A stretch of 22,547 nucleotides of DNA from Opitutaceae bacterium (GTDB lineage Bacteria > Verrucomicrobiota > Verrucomicrobiia > Opitutales > Opitutaceae), in NCBI GenBank assembly GCA_025352845.1, contig JANXSC010000241.1, forward strand, positions 1-22,547, written 5' to 3'. The notes beneath the pieces were generated by a model that was given only the letters and a program-made list of their open reading frames with translations, was not told the DNA's origin and did not search any database. A program made the position numbers and the translations under genes. Shown one piece after another: positions 7,078 to 15,456 of this stretch (positions are counted from its first letter, which is position 1; each line of letters starts with the position of its first letter).

Positions 7078-8820
7078 ATGACCGTGCTTGTATCGGACAA
7101 CCTGCCCGCCGCCCTCAGCGCCTCGCTCACCGACGAGCAGCGTCAGGCCATCGCCGAGGCCCCGCGCGAAAAACGCCTCGAAGCACTCGCCTCTGCCCTC
7201 TCGCGGCCGGAGAACGAAGTCCTCGCCCGGCTCGCCGCCGCCGCGAACCTCGGCCTCGCCAGCAACCTCGAAACCGATCCCGAAGCCCGCGGCCTGCTGC
7301 CCGCCCGCCTCGTCCACGAGTATCAGATTATCCCGATTAAGTTCCAGAAAGCTGAGAGCCCAGGCTCAGAAAATTCCGACGCTCAGCTCTCAGCTCTCGG
7401 CTCTCAGCTCCCTCTCCATCTGGCCACCGCGTGGCTACCCGACGAGTTGATGACCGACTGGCTGCGCACGTTCACGCCCCGCCCGCTCGTGTGGCACCTC
7501 GCCGTGCCCGAGCGCATTCACCAACTTATCATCGAAAATTTTGGTGTCGGTTCCGGCTCACTCGAGGATGGCGATGACAGCTACGTTGCACCCGAAGCGC
7601 AAAAGGAAAACGAGGAAGTCGTCGATGAGGATGCCGCGGTCGTGCGCTTCGTCACCGATGTGATCTCGCAGGCGATCGAGGATCAGGCGACGGACATCCA
7701 CTTCGAGCCGCAGGAAGGCCAGCTCCGGATCCGCTACCGGGTCGACGGCCTGCTCGTGCCCGTGCCCGTGCCGGAAAATCTCCTGCGCTTCCAAGACGCG
7801 ATCATCTCGCGCCTGAAGATTATGGCGCGGATGAACATCTCCGAGAAACGCCTGCCGCAGGACGGCCGCATTAATTTCAAGGCCAATGGCATCGTCCTCG
7901 ACATCCGCGTCTCCACCGTCCCCACGATTTACGCCGAGTCGATTTCGCTCCGCCTCCTGAATCAAAAAAAGGAAGCCTACTCGATGGACCGCCTCGGCAT
8001 GAACGCCGAGGAGCAGGCGCAGATCGTCAGCATCCTCGACTACCCGCACGGCATCATCCTCGTCACGGGCCCGACCGGCTCCGGCAAGAGCACCTCGCTG
8101 AATGCGTTTCTCCGGAAAATAAATTCCACCGATCTCCGCATCATCACGATCGAAGACCCGATCGAGTATGAGGTGCCCGGCGTGAACCAGATGCAGGTGC
8201 GCCCCGAGATCGGGCTCACGTTTGCCGACGCGCTGCGCCACGTGCTGCGCCAAGATCCCGATGTGATCATGGTCGGCGAAATCCGCGACAAGGACACCGC
8301 CGAAATCGCGATCCGCGCCTCGCTCACCGGTCACTTGGTATTCTCCACGCTGCACACGAACGACGCGCCCGGCGCGATCACGCGCCTCGTCGACATGGGC
8401 ATCGAGCCCTTCCTCGTCGCCTCCGCCATCGAACTCGTAATCGCCCAGCGGCTCGTGCGCCGCCTCTGCATGGAGTGCTCGCGCCCCGCCCCGATCGCGC
8501 GGGTGAAGCTCCTCGAAAACCTCGCCATCCTCGGCTGCAACCCCGCCGAGGCCGAGTTGATCACGTCGCTCAAGTCGCCCGTCGGCTGCGACCGCTGCCG
8601 CGGCACGGGCTATCGCGGGCGCATCGGCATCTTCGAGATTTTCCGGCTCAACGACGAAATGCACGAGCTCGTGCTCAAGCGTGAGAGCACCCGCACCCTC
8701 GCCGACTGCGCGCGGAAACACGGTATGCGCACCCTCGGCCAGAGCGGCTGGGAAAAAGTGAAGGCCGGCCACACCACCTTCGACGAAGTCCTCCGCGTGG
8801 TCACGGTCACGGAGAAGTAG
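7078..8820 (+). CDS. gspE: Type II secretion ATPase GspE
   Basis: A 580-aa cytoplasmic hexameric ATPase that powers type II secretion (GspE/PulE family). An N-terminal T2SSE_N/MshEN-like domain (~10-150) is followed by the N2 and catalytic domains. Walker A is GPTGSGKS at 331-338 (K337). The Walker B segment DPDVIMVGE spans 393-401, with E401. The following His-rich region reads LTGHLVFSTLHTNDAPGA. Two Cys pairs (C464/C467 and C504/C507) form the zinc-binding tetracysteine element typical of GspE and most PilB proteins. A 60-bp inverted repeat encodes residues ~91-111 inside the N-domain. The ATG lies 23 bp after gspD, and the stop is 3 bp before gspF. Confidence 0.96.
   Translation: MTVLVSDNLPAALSASLTDEQRQAIAEAPREKRLEALASALSRPENEVLARLAAAANLGLASNLETDPEARGLLPARLVHEYQIIPIKFQKAESPGSENSDAQLSALGSQLPLHLATAWLPDELMTDWLRTFTPRPLVWHLAVPERIHQLIIENFGVGSGSLEDGDDSYVAPEAQKENEEVVDEDAAVVRFVTDVISQAIEDQATDIHFEPQEGQLRIRYRVDGLLVPVPVPENLLRFQDAIISRLKIMARMNISEKRLPQDGRINFKANGIVLDIRVSTVPTIYAESISLRLLNQKKEAYSMDRLGMNAEEQAQIVSILDYPHGIILVTGPTGSGKSTSLNAFLRKINSTDLRIITIEDPIEYEVPGVNQMQVRPEIGLTFADALRHVLRQDPDVIMVGEIRDKDTAEIAIRASLTGHLVFSTLHTNDAPGAITRLVDMGIEPFLVASAIELVIAQRLVRRLCMECSRPAPIARVKLLENLAILGCNPAEAELITSLKSPVGCDRCRGTGYRGRIGIFEIFRLNDEMHELVLKRESTRTLADCARKHGMRTLGQSGWEKVKAGHTTFDEVLRVVTVTEK
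7350..7409. repeat. In-frame inverted repeat with 7-bp units inside gspE
   Basis: An 11-bp perfect inverted repeat (AGCTGAGAGCC at 7350-7360, GGCTCTCAGCT at 7399-7409) flanks a 38-bp centre. The right side is a run of 7-bp units (AGCTCTC, AGCTCTC, GGCTCTC, AGCTCCC). It keeps the reading frame and encodes ~20 Ala/Ser/Gln/Leu-rich residues in a loop between predicted strands of the GspE N-domain. It looks like a short inserted element, but copies elsewhere in the genome cannot be seen from this window. Confidence 0.75.
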
Positions 8821-8823
8821 CGC

Positions 8824-10107
8824 ATGGCCCGCTTCGCCTACACCGCCCGCGACCGCTCGGGGAAATCGGTTTCCTCCGAGCTGGAGGCCCCCGCGCGCAA
8901 GGACGCGCTGCGTTTGCTCGCCACGCGCGGCCTCCAAGTCGCGTCAGTCACCGAAATTGCCGGGGCGCGGGCGGCGAAAAAGTCCGCGCCCACCGCCAAA
9001 CCCGCGGCACCCGACCCCGCCGCCGCGCCCGCCCGCGCGACGTTCAGCAGCGGTTCAAAAGTGCCGACCCGCAAGGAGTGCCTGCCGTTTCTGGAATCGC
9101 TCTACGATCTGGCGACCAGCGGACTCTCCGCTGGCGAGGCCGTGCGGTTGCTTTCCGTGCGCATCAAGGAACCACGGCTGCGCGCGCTCTGCGCCGGCAT
9201 CTGGGAGCAGATCAGCGAGGGCGCGCCGCTGTCGCGCGCGATGGCCGCGACGCCGCACATCTTCGATCCCTCGATCACGAACCTGATTCAGGCGGGGGAG
9301 GCGACCGGGTCGCTCAACGACACGCTTGCGCGGCTGATCGCGCATCTCACCGAACAGCGCGAATTGCGCCGGCAGCTCATGGCCGCCCTCGCCTACCCGA
9401 TCTTCATGGTCGCGGTGTCGGGCGGGGTGATTTTGTTTTTCCTCACGTTCCTGCTGCCGCGCCTGAAAGTCCTGCTCACCTCGCTCGGCGGCAAGATGCC
9501 CACCTCCACCTCGATCCTGATCGGGTTCTCGAATTTCGCGCTGAGCCTCTACGGCGTGGTCGCGGCGCTGCTTCTCGTGAGCGGGCTCGTTTCGTTTTTC
9601 GGCTGGCGGCAGACGGCGGCGGGCCGCGCCACGACCGATGCGTGGCTGCTGAAGCTTCCGCTCGTCGGCCCCTTTGCCGTTTCGCAGACGGTGCTCGCGT
9701 TTGCCCAGACGCTCTCGGTCCTGTTGGAGAACGGGATCACCGCCGCCGAGGCGCTGCGGATGACAGAGAAACAAATCGGCAACTCGGTCCACCGCGCGGC
9801 ATTCAACACGGCAACCGCGCGCGTGCTCGAGGGCGAGGCGCTCTCGCTGGCCCTCACGCGCACCGGCTGCTTCCCCGATCTCGTGCTCGACAAAATCGCG
9901 GTGGGCGAGAACACGGGCAACCTCGTGCCGAGCCTGAAGAAAATCGCGCTCTCCTACCAGCGGTTGATTTCAAATCAGCTGAACATGTTCACCAAGGTGA
10001 TCGCGAGCGGCGTGCTGATGGGCGTCTTCGTTTTCGTCGGCTTCATCGCGTTCGCGATCGTGAGCGCGGTGTTCAACGTGAGCGCGAGTTTCAAGATGGG
10101 CGGATGA
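8824..10107 (+). CDS. gspF: Type II secretion inner-membrane platform protein GspF
   Basis: A 427-aa polytopic inner-membrane protein of the GspF/PilC family, the platform that couples the GspE ATPase to pseudopilus assembly. The N-terminal segment MARFAYTARDRSGK is typical. An Ala/Pro-rich linker (~47-78) precedes two T2SSF domains (~88-212 and ~290-412) with the repeated pattern of helices around LATSGLSAGEAVRLL and VLLENGITAAEALRM. Three membrane spans are predicted at ~191-216, ~237-259 and ~392-417. It starts 3 bp after the gspE stop, so the two are certainly co-transcribed. No gspG or other pseudopilin follows; the next gene is convergent. Confidence 0.95.
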   Translation: MARFAYTARDRSGKSVSSELEAPARKDALRLLATRGLQVASVTEIAGARAAKKSAPTAKPAAPDPAAAPARATFSSGSKVPTRKECLPFLESLYDLATSGLSAGEAVRLLSVRIKEPRLRALCAGIWEQISEGAPLSRAMAATPHIFDPSITNLIQAGEATGSLNDTLARLIAHLTEQRELRRQLMAALAYPIFMVAVSGGVILFFLTFLLPRLKVLLTSLGGKMPTSTSILIGFSNFALSLYGVVAALLLVSGLVSFFGWRQTAAGRATTDAWLLKLPLVGPFAVSQTVLAFAQTLSVLLENGITAAEALRMTEKQIGNSVHRAAFNTATARVLEGEALSLALTRTGCFPDLVLDKIAVGENTGNLVPSLKKIALSYQRLISNQLNMFTKVIASGVLMGVFVFVGFIAFAIVSAVFNVSASFKMGG

Positions 10108-10109
10108 AG

Positions 10110-10216
10110 GCCGGCCATGCCGGCAAATCCCAAACGCCAAAAGTCCAATCTCCAAAAAAAATCGGGGCGGATCGCGCGCCGTTGCCATTTGGGCTTTGGG
10201 ACTTTGTGATTTGCCC
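10110..10216. repeat. Imperfect inverted repeat of 7-bp units in the gspF convergent spacer
   Basis: Immediately after the gspF stop is a GC hairpin (GCCGGC-CAT-GCCGGC, 10110-10124). It leads into a left arm (10122-10153) made of CCAAA-containing 7-bp units. A G+C-rich centre follows. The right arm (10185-10216) contains TTTGGG-type units in the opposite orientation. GGCAAATC at 10122-10129 is matched by GATTTGCC near 10208-10215. It resembles a dispersed element more than an intrinsic terminator, since no T-run follows a stem in either direction. Confidence 0.7.
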
Positions 10217-10244
10217 GTGCGGCGTCAGCCGCGCCGGTCACGGG
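10214..10244. terminator. Possible hairpin between convergent gspF and cyclophilin genes
   Basis: Nested stems CCCGTG/CACGGG (10214-10219 with 10239-10244) and GCGGC/GCCGC (10219-10223 with 10228-10232, loop GTCA) overlap the stop codon of the minus-strand gene. Placement between convergent genes fits transcription termination, but neither side has a T-run. Confidence 0.3.
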
Positions 10245-12241
10245 ACTTCGTAAATTTCCACGAGGGCGACGCCGGTGGTGCTGTTCACGCCGGCGACCTG
10301 CGCGGTGTAGCTGCCGGGCGGAAGAGTCACGAGGAGCATCGCATCACGGCTCGAGGAATCGGAGAGTGCAAAGGCACCCACGCTGGCCCCGACGGAAGTG
10401 AGCTGGGCATCGCCACCCCAATTGTCGTTCTCACGAATGACCACCGGGCCGGAGAAAAGCTGGAGGCGCGGATCGGCCAGCGTGCCCGTTACACCAAAGA
10501 CCGCGAGGCCCGGTCCGATCGCGCGGATAAGGACGGTGCGAGCCGTGGTGCCTCCGACGACAAATCCCGCGATCAGGATATCACCACCGGCACCGACCTG
10601 CGCGCGGGCGGAGACATTGACCAGGCGCGGATTGGTCGTCGCGGGCGCGAGCGAGGCGTCGTAGATTTCGGCGAGAGCGATGCCGGTCCCATTGTTCTTC
10701 CCAAGAATCTGCACGGAATAAGTCGAGGGAGCCGGCGAAGCCGCGAGCGCGGCATCGAGGCTCGCGGCGGAAGAAAACGCAAACGCGCCCACCTGCGTCG
10801 CGCGCGCCAGCACCTGGGCGTCGCCCGCCCAATCGTCGTTGGTGGCGATCGTCGTGGTGCCTTGGAAAACAGTCAGCATCGGATCCGTGAGCACGCCGGT
10901 GAGCCCAAACTGAGTGAGTGATGGGCCGACGCCGCGCAGCAACAGCGGTTTCGTGCCCGTCGTGCCCGCCCCGCCGACCGCGAAGCCCACGATGAGCGTC
11001 TGCGCTCCCGTGCCGGCGTTGGTGCGGATGGCGAGGTTGATGAGCCGGCCGGAGTCAGCCGTCGCCGGCGTAACGGTGAGCGTGGTATCGGCGCGGGGTG
11101 CTTCCCCGATGGCATTCGATGCGATCACGGAATAGCGACCGGCGTTGGCGGTCGTAACGTTGGGCAGGACGAGCGTGGCGTTAGTCGCCCCGGATAACAC
11201 GGCGCCTTCACGCTGCCATTGATAGGAGGTGGCATCACGCGCCACGGCGCTGAAAACCACCGTGCTCCCAGCCGCGACGGTCTGCGAAACTGGCAGGGTC
11301 AAAATGACCGGCCGGCCCGACACGGCCGTCACTTCAAAGGTGCCCTGGGCCAAGTTGCCGTTGGTGTCCGTTGCCCGCACCGTGATCGTCGCCGTGCCGC
11401 CGGCCAGCGCACCAATCGTCAAAGTGGAACCGGCCAAGGACGCATCGACCGATCCCGGCGCGCTGTTTTGCACCGTAAACTCCACCGCGGAACGACCGGT
11501 GAGGGTCGGGAAAAGCGAAACCTCGCGCACGCTATTGATGACCACGAGATGGTTTTGATCGACACTACCCGAGGTGAAATTGCGCACCGGTAGCTCTCCA
11601 AGCGCACCGCCGGCGTTGATTCGCGGGAGCGCCGCAATCCGATCGACGATGGTCATGCCGGTGCCGAGGACGCGGCCGAAGACCGTGTAGCCGCCGCCGT
11701 TACCCTGATTGAGGATCGTCGTGTTGTCGCGCACGTTGAAATACCACTCGCTCGTGGCGCTGTTCACATCCGTGGTGCGCGCGGCGGCGAGCGTGCCGCG
11801 GGCGTTAACCAAATTGTATTCGAGCGCGACGGGCGAAAGCTTGCCGATGGTCGCGACCTCGAAAGGCAGCCGAAAGGAATAACCACCGCCTTGGACAATC
11901 GAAACCGCCCCGCTATCGAAACTGGCCGAGCGGTGAATGAACGAATTCACGTAGGCCCCGGAGGCCACATAGTTGAAGAAATTAGCAACGTGCCGCGGCG
12001 CGAAATCCGTGCGCATCTCGACGTTGAAAGATCCGACCACCGTGTCGAACTGTGCGAACCGCGTCCCCACGACTCCCGCCACCGCAAAATAGTCAGTCAA
12101 CAAAATCACGATGGGCGGAGCACCCGCCGCCAACGACCGCGCCGGGAGTGGTTGGCTGAGCACGGGCACGCTCGACTGGGCGCGGAGGAGCACCGCCGCG
12201 GAGGCAAGGACAAGGACGAGGAGAGGACGGACAAGACGCAT
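10238..12241 (-). CDS. Exported cyclophilin-type peptidyl-prolyl isomerase fused to Ig-like and repeated C-terminal domains
   Basis: A 667-aa exported protein. Residues 1-21 form a Sec signal peptide. A cyclophilin-type isomerase domain lies at ~62-240: HVANFFNYVASGAY, the FIHR motif with H103-R104, then QGGGYSF at 117-123 and WYFNVRDN followed by GGYTVFGRV. A bacterial Ig-like segment (~250-310) and a cysteine-free Ig domain (~312-392, YQWQREG) follow. Two ~130-residue copies of an unrecognised domain, ending in EIYDAS and EIYEVP, complete it. The same C-terminal pair occurs in the two other large proteins of this window. The active-site FHR arginine is kept, so proline isomerisation of exported proteins is plausible. 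It lies 59 bp downstream of the 12301-14112 Ig gene on the same strand. Confidence 0.88.
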   Translation of the reverse strand: MRLVRPLLVLVLASAAVLLRAQSSVPVLSQPLPARSLAAGAPPIVILLTDYFAVAGVVGTRFAQFDTVVGSFNVEMRTDFAPRHVANFFNYVASGAYVNSFIHRSASFDSGAVSIVQGGGYSFRLPFEVATIGKLSPVALEYNLVNARGTLAAARTTDVNSATSEWYFNVRDNTTILNQGNGGGYTVFGRVLGTGMTIVDRIAALPRINAGGALGELPVRNFTSGSVDQNHLVVINSVREVSLFPTLTGRSAVEFTVQNSAPGSVDASLAGSTLTIGALAGGTATITVRATDTNGNLAQGTFEVTAVSGRPVILTLPVSQTVAAGSTVVFSAVARDATSYQWQREGAVLSGATNATLVLPNVTTANAGRYSVIASNAIGEAPRADTTLTVTPATADSGRLINLAIRTNAGTGAQTLIVGFAVGGAGTTGTKPLLLRGVGPSLTQFGLTGVLTDPMLTVFQGTTTIATNDDWAGDAQVLARATQVGAFAFSSAASLDAALAASPAPSTYSVQILGKNNGTGIALAEIYDASLAPATTNPRLVNVSARAQVGAGGDILIAGFVVGGTTARTVLIRAIGPGLAVFGVTGTLADPRLQLFSGPVVIRENDNWGGDAQLTSVGASVGAFALSDSSSRDAMLLVTLPPGSYTAQVAGVNSTTGVALVEIYEVP

Positions 12242-12300
12242 CCCAGCAGTAGGACAAAGCCGGAGGCCGCGGCCAATCCGATAGTTCAGCGCCGAAAAAA

Positions 12301-14112
12301 TCAGGGAACCTCGTAAACCTCGATGAGCGCCTCGCCCGTGCTGTTCGCGATCCCGGAAACTTGCGCAGAATAGGCCCCGGGCGGCAGCGTCACCAGCAGC
12401 GCCGCATCCTTCGATCCGGTCACCAAATCGAATGCGCCCACCGACGTGGCCGTCGCGCGGAGCGTCGCGGACCAGTTGTCGTTCTCCACCAATTTCACGG
12501 CGGAGGAATTCAGAATCTCGAGCTTCGGATCGGCGAGCACGCCGTGGACGCCAAACGCGCCCAGCGTCGGGCCGATGGCGCGGATGAGCAGCGTGCGGCC
12601 CACGGTGCCACCCACCACGAAGCCCGCGATCATGATATTGTCACCGGTGCCGACAAAATTGCGGGCGGAGACGTTGACGAGCCGCACCGCAGTGCCAATC
12701 CCGGCGTCGTAAACCTCCACCAACACGACCCCGGAGCCCGGGCCCTTGAGCTGCGCGCTGTGCGCGCCCGACACTGTCGCCTGCAACGCCGCATCCTTGC
12801 TGCCAATGGTCAGCGGAAATGCACCGACTGAGGCGAAGACCGAGGTCAACGAAATCGGCCAGTCATCGTTCTCGTTAATTTTCAACGCGGCACCGTTGTA
12901 GAGTTCGAGCCGCGGATCGGCGAACACGCCGGGGACACCAAACGCCCCGAGCGTGGGGCCGACCCCGCGAATCAACACGCTGCGGTCGCCGTTGGTGGCG
13001 AAGCCGACGATGAGCGTGGCATTGGCCGCGAGGCTGGCGCGCACGGAGAGATTGAGCAGCCGACCGGTGCCCGCGGCCACCGTGAGCGTGGCGGGATTGC
13101 TCGTGAGCGTGTCGATGTTATTCGTGATGACTGCGGTAAACGTCCCGGCTGAGTTCCCATCGACCGCGGGCAAGAGCAGGGTCGCATCCGTCGCACCCGC
13201 GAGCGCCGTGGTGCCGCGACGCCATTGATACGTCGGGGCCGGCGTGCCGGTCGCGACGACAGTCAGTGCAACCGTGCCACCCGGCGCGGCGGTCACGCTC
13301 ACCGGGTGCGTGACAATCGCGGGCGCAGTTCCACCCGTGACCGGGTTGACCGTGAGGGTCGCAGGTAAGCTGGTCACGGTTCCGGCGGAATTGTTGACGA
13401 CGACGGCGTAATTCCCGGCATCAGCCGTCTGCGCGCTGGCGATCGTGAGCGAGGCGGCGGTGGCGCCCGTGAGGTTGGCGCCGTTTCTCGTCCACTGAAA
13501 CGCGGGTGCCGGCGAACCGGTCGCGACGACCGTAAAGGTGACAGCCGTCCCGGCACTCACCGACTGGCCCTGCGGTTGGGTCGAAATCGCCGGCGCGGTG
13601 GTCGTGACGCCGCCCGTGATCACAAAAACGATCGGCTGCTGCACACTGTTGGTGAGGCCCTCGGCGTTGAAGCCCTGCACGAACACGGTGAAGGTTCCCG
13701 CCTGCGTCGGCGTGCCGGTGATGAGCGGTGTGCCGGAGCGGATGGTGCCGCCCTGCGGCGCGGGCAGGAAGCCCAGGCCCGGCGGGAGCGAGCCGCTGAC
13801 TTGAAACGTAGCCGGCGAGCTCGGGGTGCCGGTGTAGGTGAAAGCCAGGTCGAGCCGCAGTCCGACCGTCCCGCTGACCGGGCTGGCCGGCGATTGCACG
13901 AAGGTCGTCGCGCCGGCCCGCGAATGCAGCGCCCCCAATCCCGCCAGCGTGAACGCCGCGCGCAGCAATTCGCCCGCGCGTGACGTGAGCACGTAGTCGC
14001 CCGCACCCGCCAACACACGCAGCGCCGGCGTGCGTTGCAGCAGTAGCACCAGCAATGCGGCCGGCAGATTCAACCAAGCGGCGAAACGACAGAGGTATCC
14101 GGGTAGTTTCAT
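12301..14112 (-). CDS. Exported multidomain Ig-like protein with repeated C-terminal domain
   Basis: A 603-aa protein from the ATG at 14112; another in-frame ATG at 14142 would add ten residues, and neither has a Shine-Dalgarno sequence. It begins with an unusual ~54-residue leader: a hydrophobic span, then LLQRTPALRV, then a second weak hydrophobic patch ending AGA. This leader is shared with the 18621-21530 protein. A putative He_PIG-type Ig domain (FQVSGSLPPGLGF, then GTPTQAGTFTVFVQGFNAEG) is followed by two cysteine-free Ig domains (FQWTRNGAN and YQWRRGTTA). Two copies of the repeated C-terminal domain end in EVYDAG and EVYEVP. It is probably a surface or secreted adhesion-like protein with no catalytic motif. 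It sits 100 bp after the barrel gene. Confidence 0.85.
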   Translation of the reverse strand: MKLPGYLCRFAAWLNLPAALLVLLLQRTPALRVLAGAGDYVLTSRAGELLRAAFTLAGLGALHSRAGATTFVQSPASPVSGTVGLRLDLAFTYTGTPSSPATFQVSGSLPPGLGFLPAPQGGTIRSGTPLITGTPTQAGTFTVFVQGFNAEGLTNSVQQPIVFVITGGVTTTAPAISTQPQGQSVSAGTAVTFTVVATGSPAPAFQWTRNGANLTGATAASLTIASAQTADAGNYAVVVNNSAGTVTSLPATLTVNPVTGGTAPAIVTHPVSVTAAPGGTVALTVVATGTPAPTYQWRRGTTALAGATDATLLLPAVDGNSAGTFTAVITNNIDTLTSNPATLTVAAGTGRLLNLSVRASLAANATLIVGFATNGDRSVLIRGVGPTLGAFGVPGVFADPRLELYNGAALKINENDDWPISLTSVFASVGAFPLTIGSKDAALQATVSGAHSAQLKGPGSGVVLVEVYDAGIGTAVRLVNVSARNFVGTGDNIMIAGFVVGGTVGRTLLIRAIGPTLGAFGVHGVLADPKLEILNSSAVKLVENDNWSATLRATATSVGAFDLVTGSKDAALLVTLPPGAYSAQVSGIANSTGEALIEVYEVP

Positions 14113-14211
14113 GAGTGGGCAGAAGACGGTGGAGCCATACATAGCTTCGCGTTGAGACGACGAAAGCGGTCACGCGTAACCGGGCTGTTACCCCGCCGCA
14201 TCCCATGCGAG

Positions 14212-15456
14212 TTAAAATCGCACGGTGAGCTGGGTCGCCAAAATGCGGGAGTGGTCGCGACCACCGCTATCGCCGCGCTGGAGGCTGTATTGCAGCTTGA
14301 GCTGCAGGTGAGGCGAGAAACGGAAAGCCGGCGCAAGATCCAGACGCGAGACGTCGTTGCCCCACCGCACGGGCGCTCCGCTCTCCCGGATGTGGCCGTA
14401 AATCTGCCGTCCCCAACGCACGGCGCCGGAAAATTGCGGGGTGAACTTATATTTGGCCTCGACGTAGCCGGCGAGGGTGTCGCCGTCGCCGATGCGGGGA
14501 ATCTCAAAGCGCACGGCGTAGAGCTCGGCCCACAGTTGCACGTGGCGCCAGGCAAACGTCACGTCCTGCGCGATCACGCGCTGCCGGTAATCGGCGCGGC
14601 GGAACCCGGCCGGCACGGTGAACCCGGCGAATTCCCGCAGGTAAACGCCATCGCTCGCCGAAACCCCCACGTCCCACATCGGGTTGGGCCGGTAGCCGAG
14701 CCGCACGCTCGCCGTCGGGTGATCAATCTGCTCGCGCGCGTGGGACCACGCGTCGGGTCGCGAGGCCAACGAGCCGAGCTTGGCCTCGACCGCGTAACGG
14801 AAGCGCCCGAGGTCGCCCGACGCCGCCGCGCCGATCGCGTAAGACGGGCCCCACACGATCGGAAAGCGGCGATCCTTTTCGACGGCCGCAGCCGCCGCGG
14901 AAAGCCCGGGTCGCACATGAGCCCATCGCAACAGCGTGGCGCTCGCCGGCACCGCCTGCGTATCCCACAGCGGGGTCAGGTTGTCATACGGCAGCGGCGC
15001 AATCACAAACGGATCGGTCCAAGCGCCGTGGCGGGTGACCCAGTTCCCGACCACGGTGGCGAACTTCCCGAGTTGAAAGTTAAGGCTTCGCCCGCCCAAC
15101 GGCGCAAACCGCAGCGCATATTCGTCGAGCCGCACGCGGGCCTTCTCGGCCTCGGGATCGAAGCCCCGGTCGCCGCGAAGCTGCGCAAACGCATAGATGC
15201 GGGGCCCGAGTTGAGCATCAAGAAACAGGGTGAGGCGCGGCGAGAATAGCCGTTGCGCCTTGGTGTCGATCACCCCCGGCGCGGGCGGCTGCAGAACGTA
15301 GCCCTCCAGATCGAGCGTGCCACTGAGGCGCGCGCGAATCCGCGTCTCGGCCGCGCTGAAGGTCAGCGCTTCCTCCAACCGATCGAAAAATTCCTCGGCC
15401 GCGCCGGCCGTCAGCGCGCCGAGCAGCAGTGAGGCGATGAGGCGCGGGGTTTTCAT
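14212..15456 (-). CDS. Outer-membrane beta-barrel (porin-like) protein
   Basis: A 414-aa protein with a signal peptide (residues ~1-19, cleavage near AGA-AEE) and a body of alternating amphipathic strands. Examples are ARLSGTLDLEGYVL, RIYAFAQLRGDRG, FQLGKFATVVGNWV, YVEAKYKFTPQF and LQLKLQYSLQRG. It ends in aromatic F, as outer-membrane barrels usually do. The N-terminal LGKF/GNW area resembles porins of the OprP/phosphate-selective type, but I cannot assign a substrate. Its ATG overlaps the TGA of the sensor kinase by 4 bp (ATGA), making it the last gene of a coupled regulator-cupredoxin-kinase-barrel unit. A role in passing the ligand or metal that the kinase senses is inference. Confidence 0.8.
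   Translation of the reverse strand: MKTPRLIASLLLGALTAGAAEEFFDRLEEALTFSAAETRIRARLSGTLDLEGYVLQPPAPGVIDTKAQRLFSPRLTLFLDAQLGPRIYAFAQLRGDRGFDPEAEKARVRLDEYALRFAPLGGRSLNFQLGKFATVVGNWVTRHGAWTDPFVIAPLPYDNLTPLWDTQAVPASATLLRWAHVRPGLSAAAAAVEKDRRFPIVWGPSYAIGAAASGDLGRFRYAVEAKLGSLASRPDAWSHAREQIDHPTASVRLGYRPNPMWDVGVSASDGVYLREFAGFTVPAGFRRADYRQRVIAQDVTFAWRHVQLWAELYAVRFEIPRIGDGDTLAGYVEAKYKFTPQFSGAVRWGRQIYGHIRESGAPVRWGNDVSRLDLAPAFRFSPHLQLKLQYSLQRGDSGGRDHSRILATQLTVRF

Noticed and set aside
7558..8937. 459-codon minus-strand open frame opposite gspE
   Set aside because: Mirror of the conserved ATPase domain; no domain or signal of its own.
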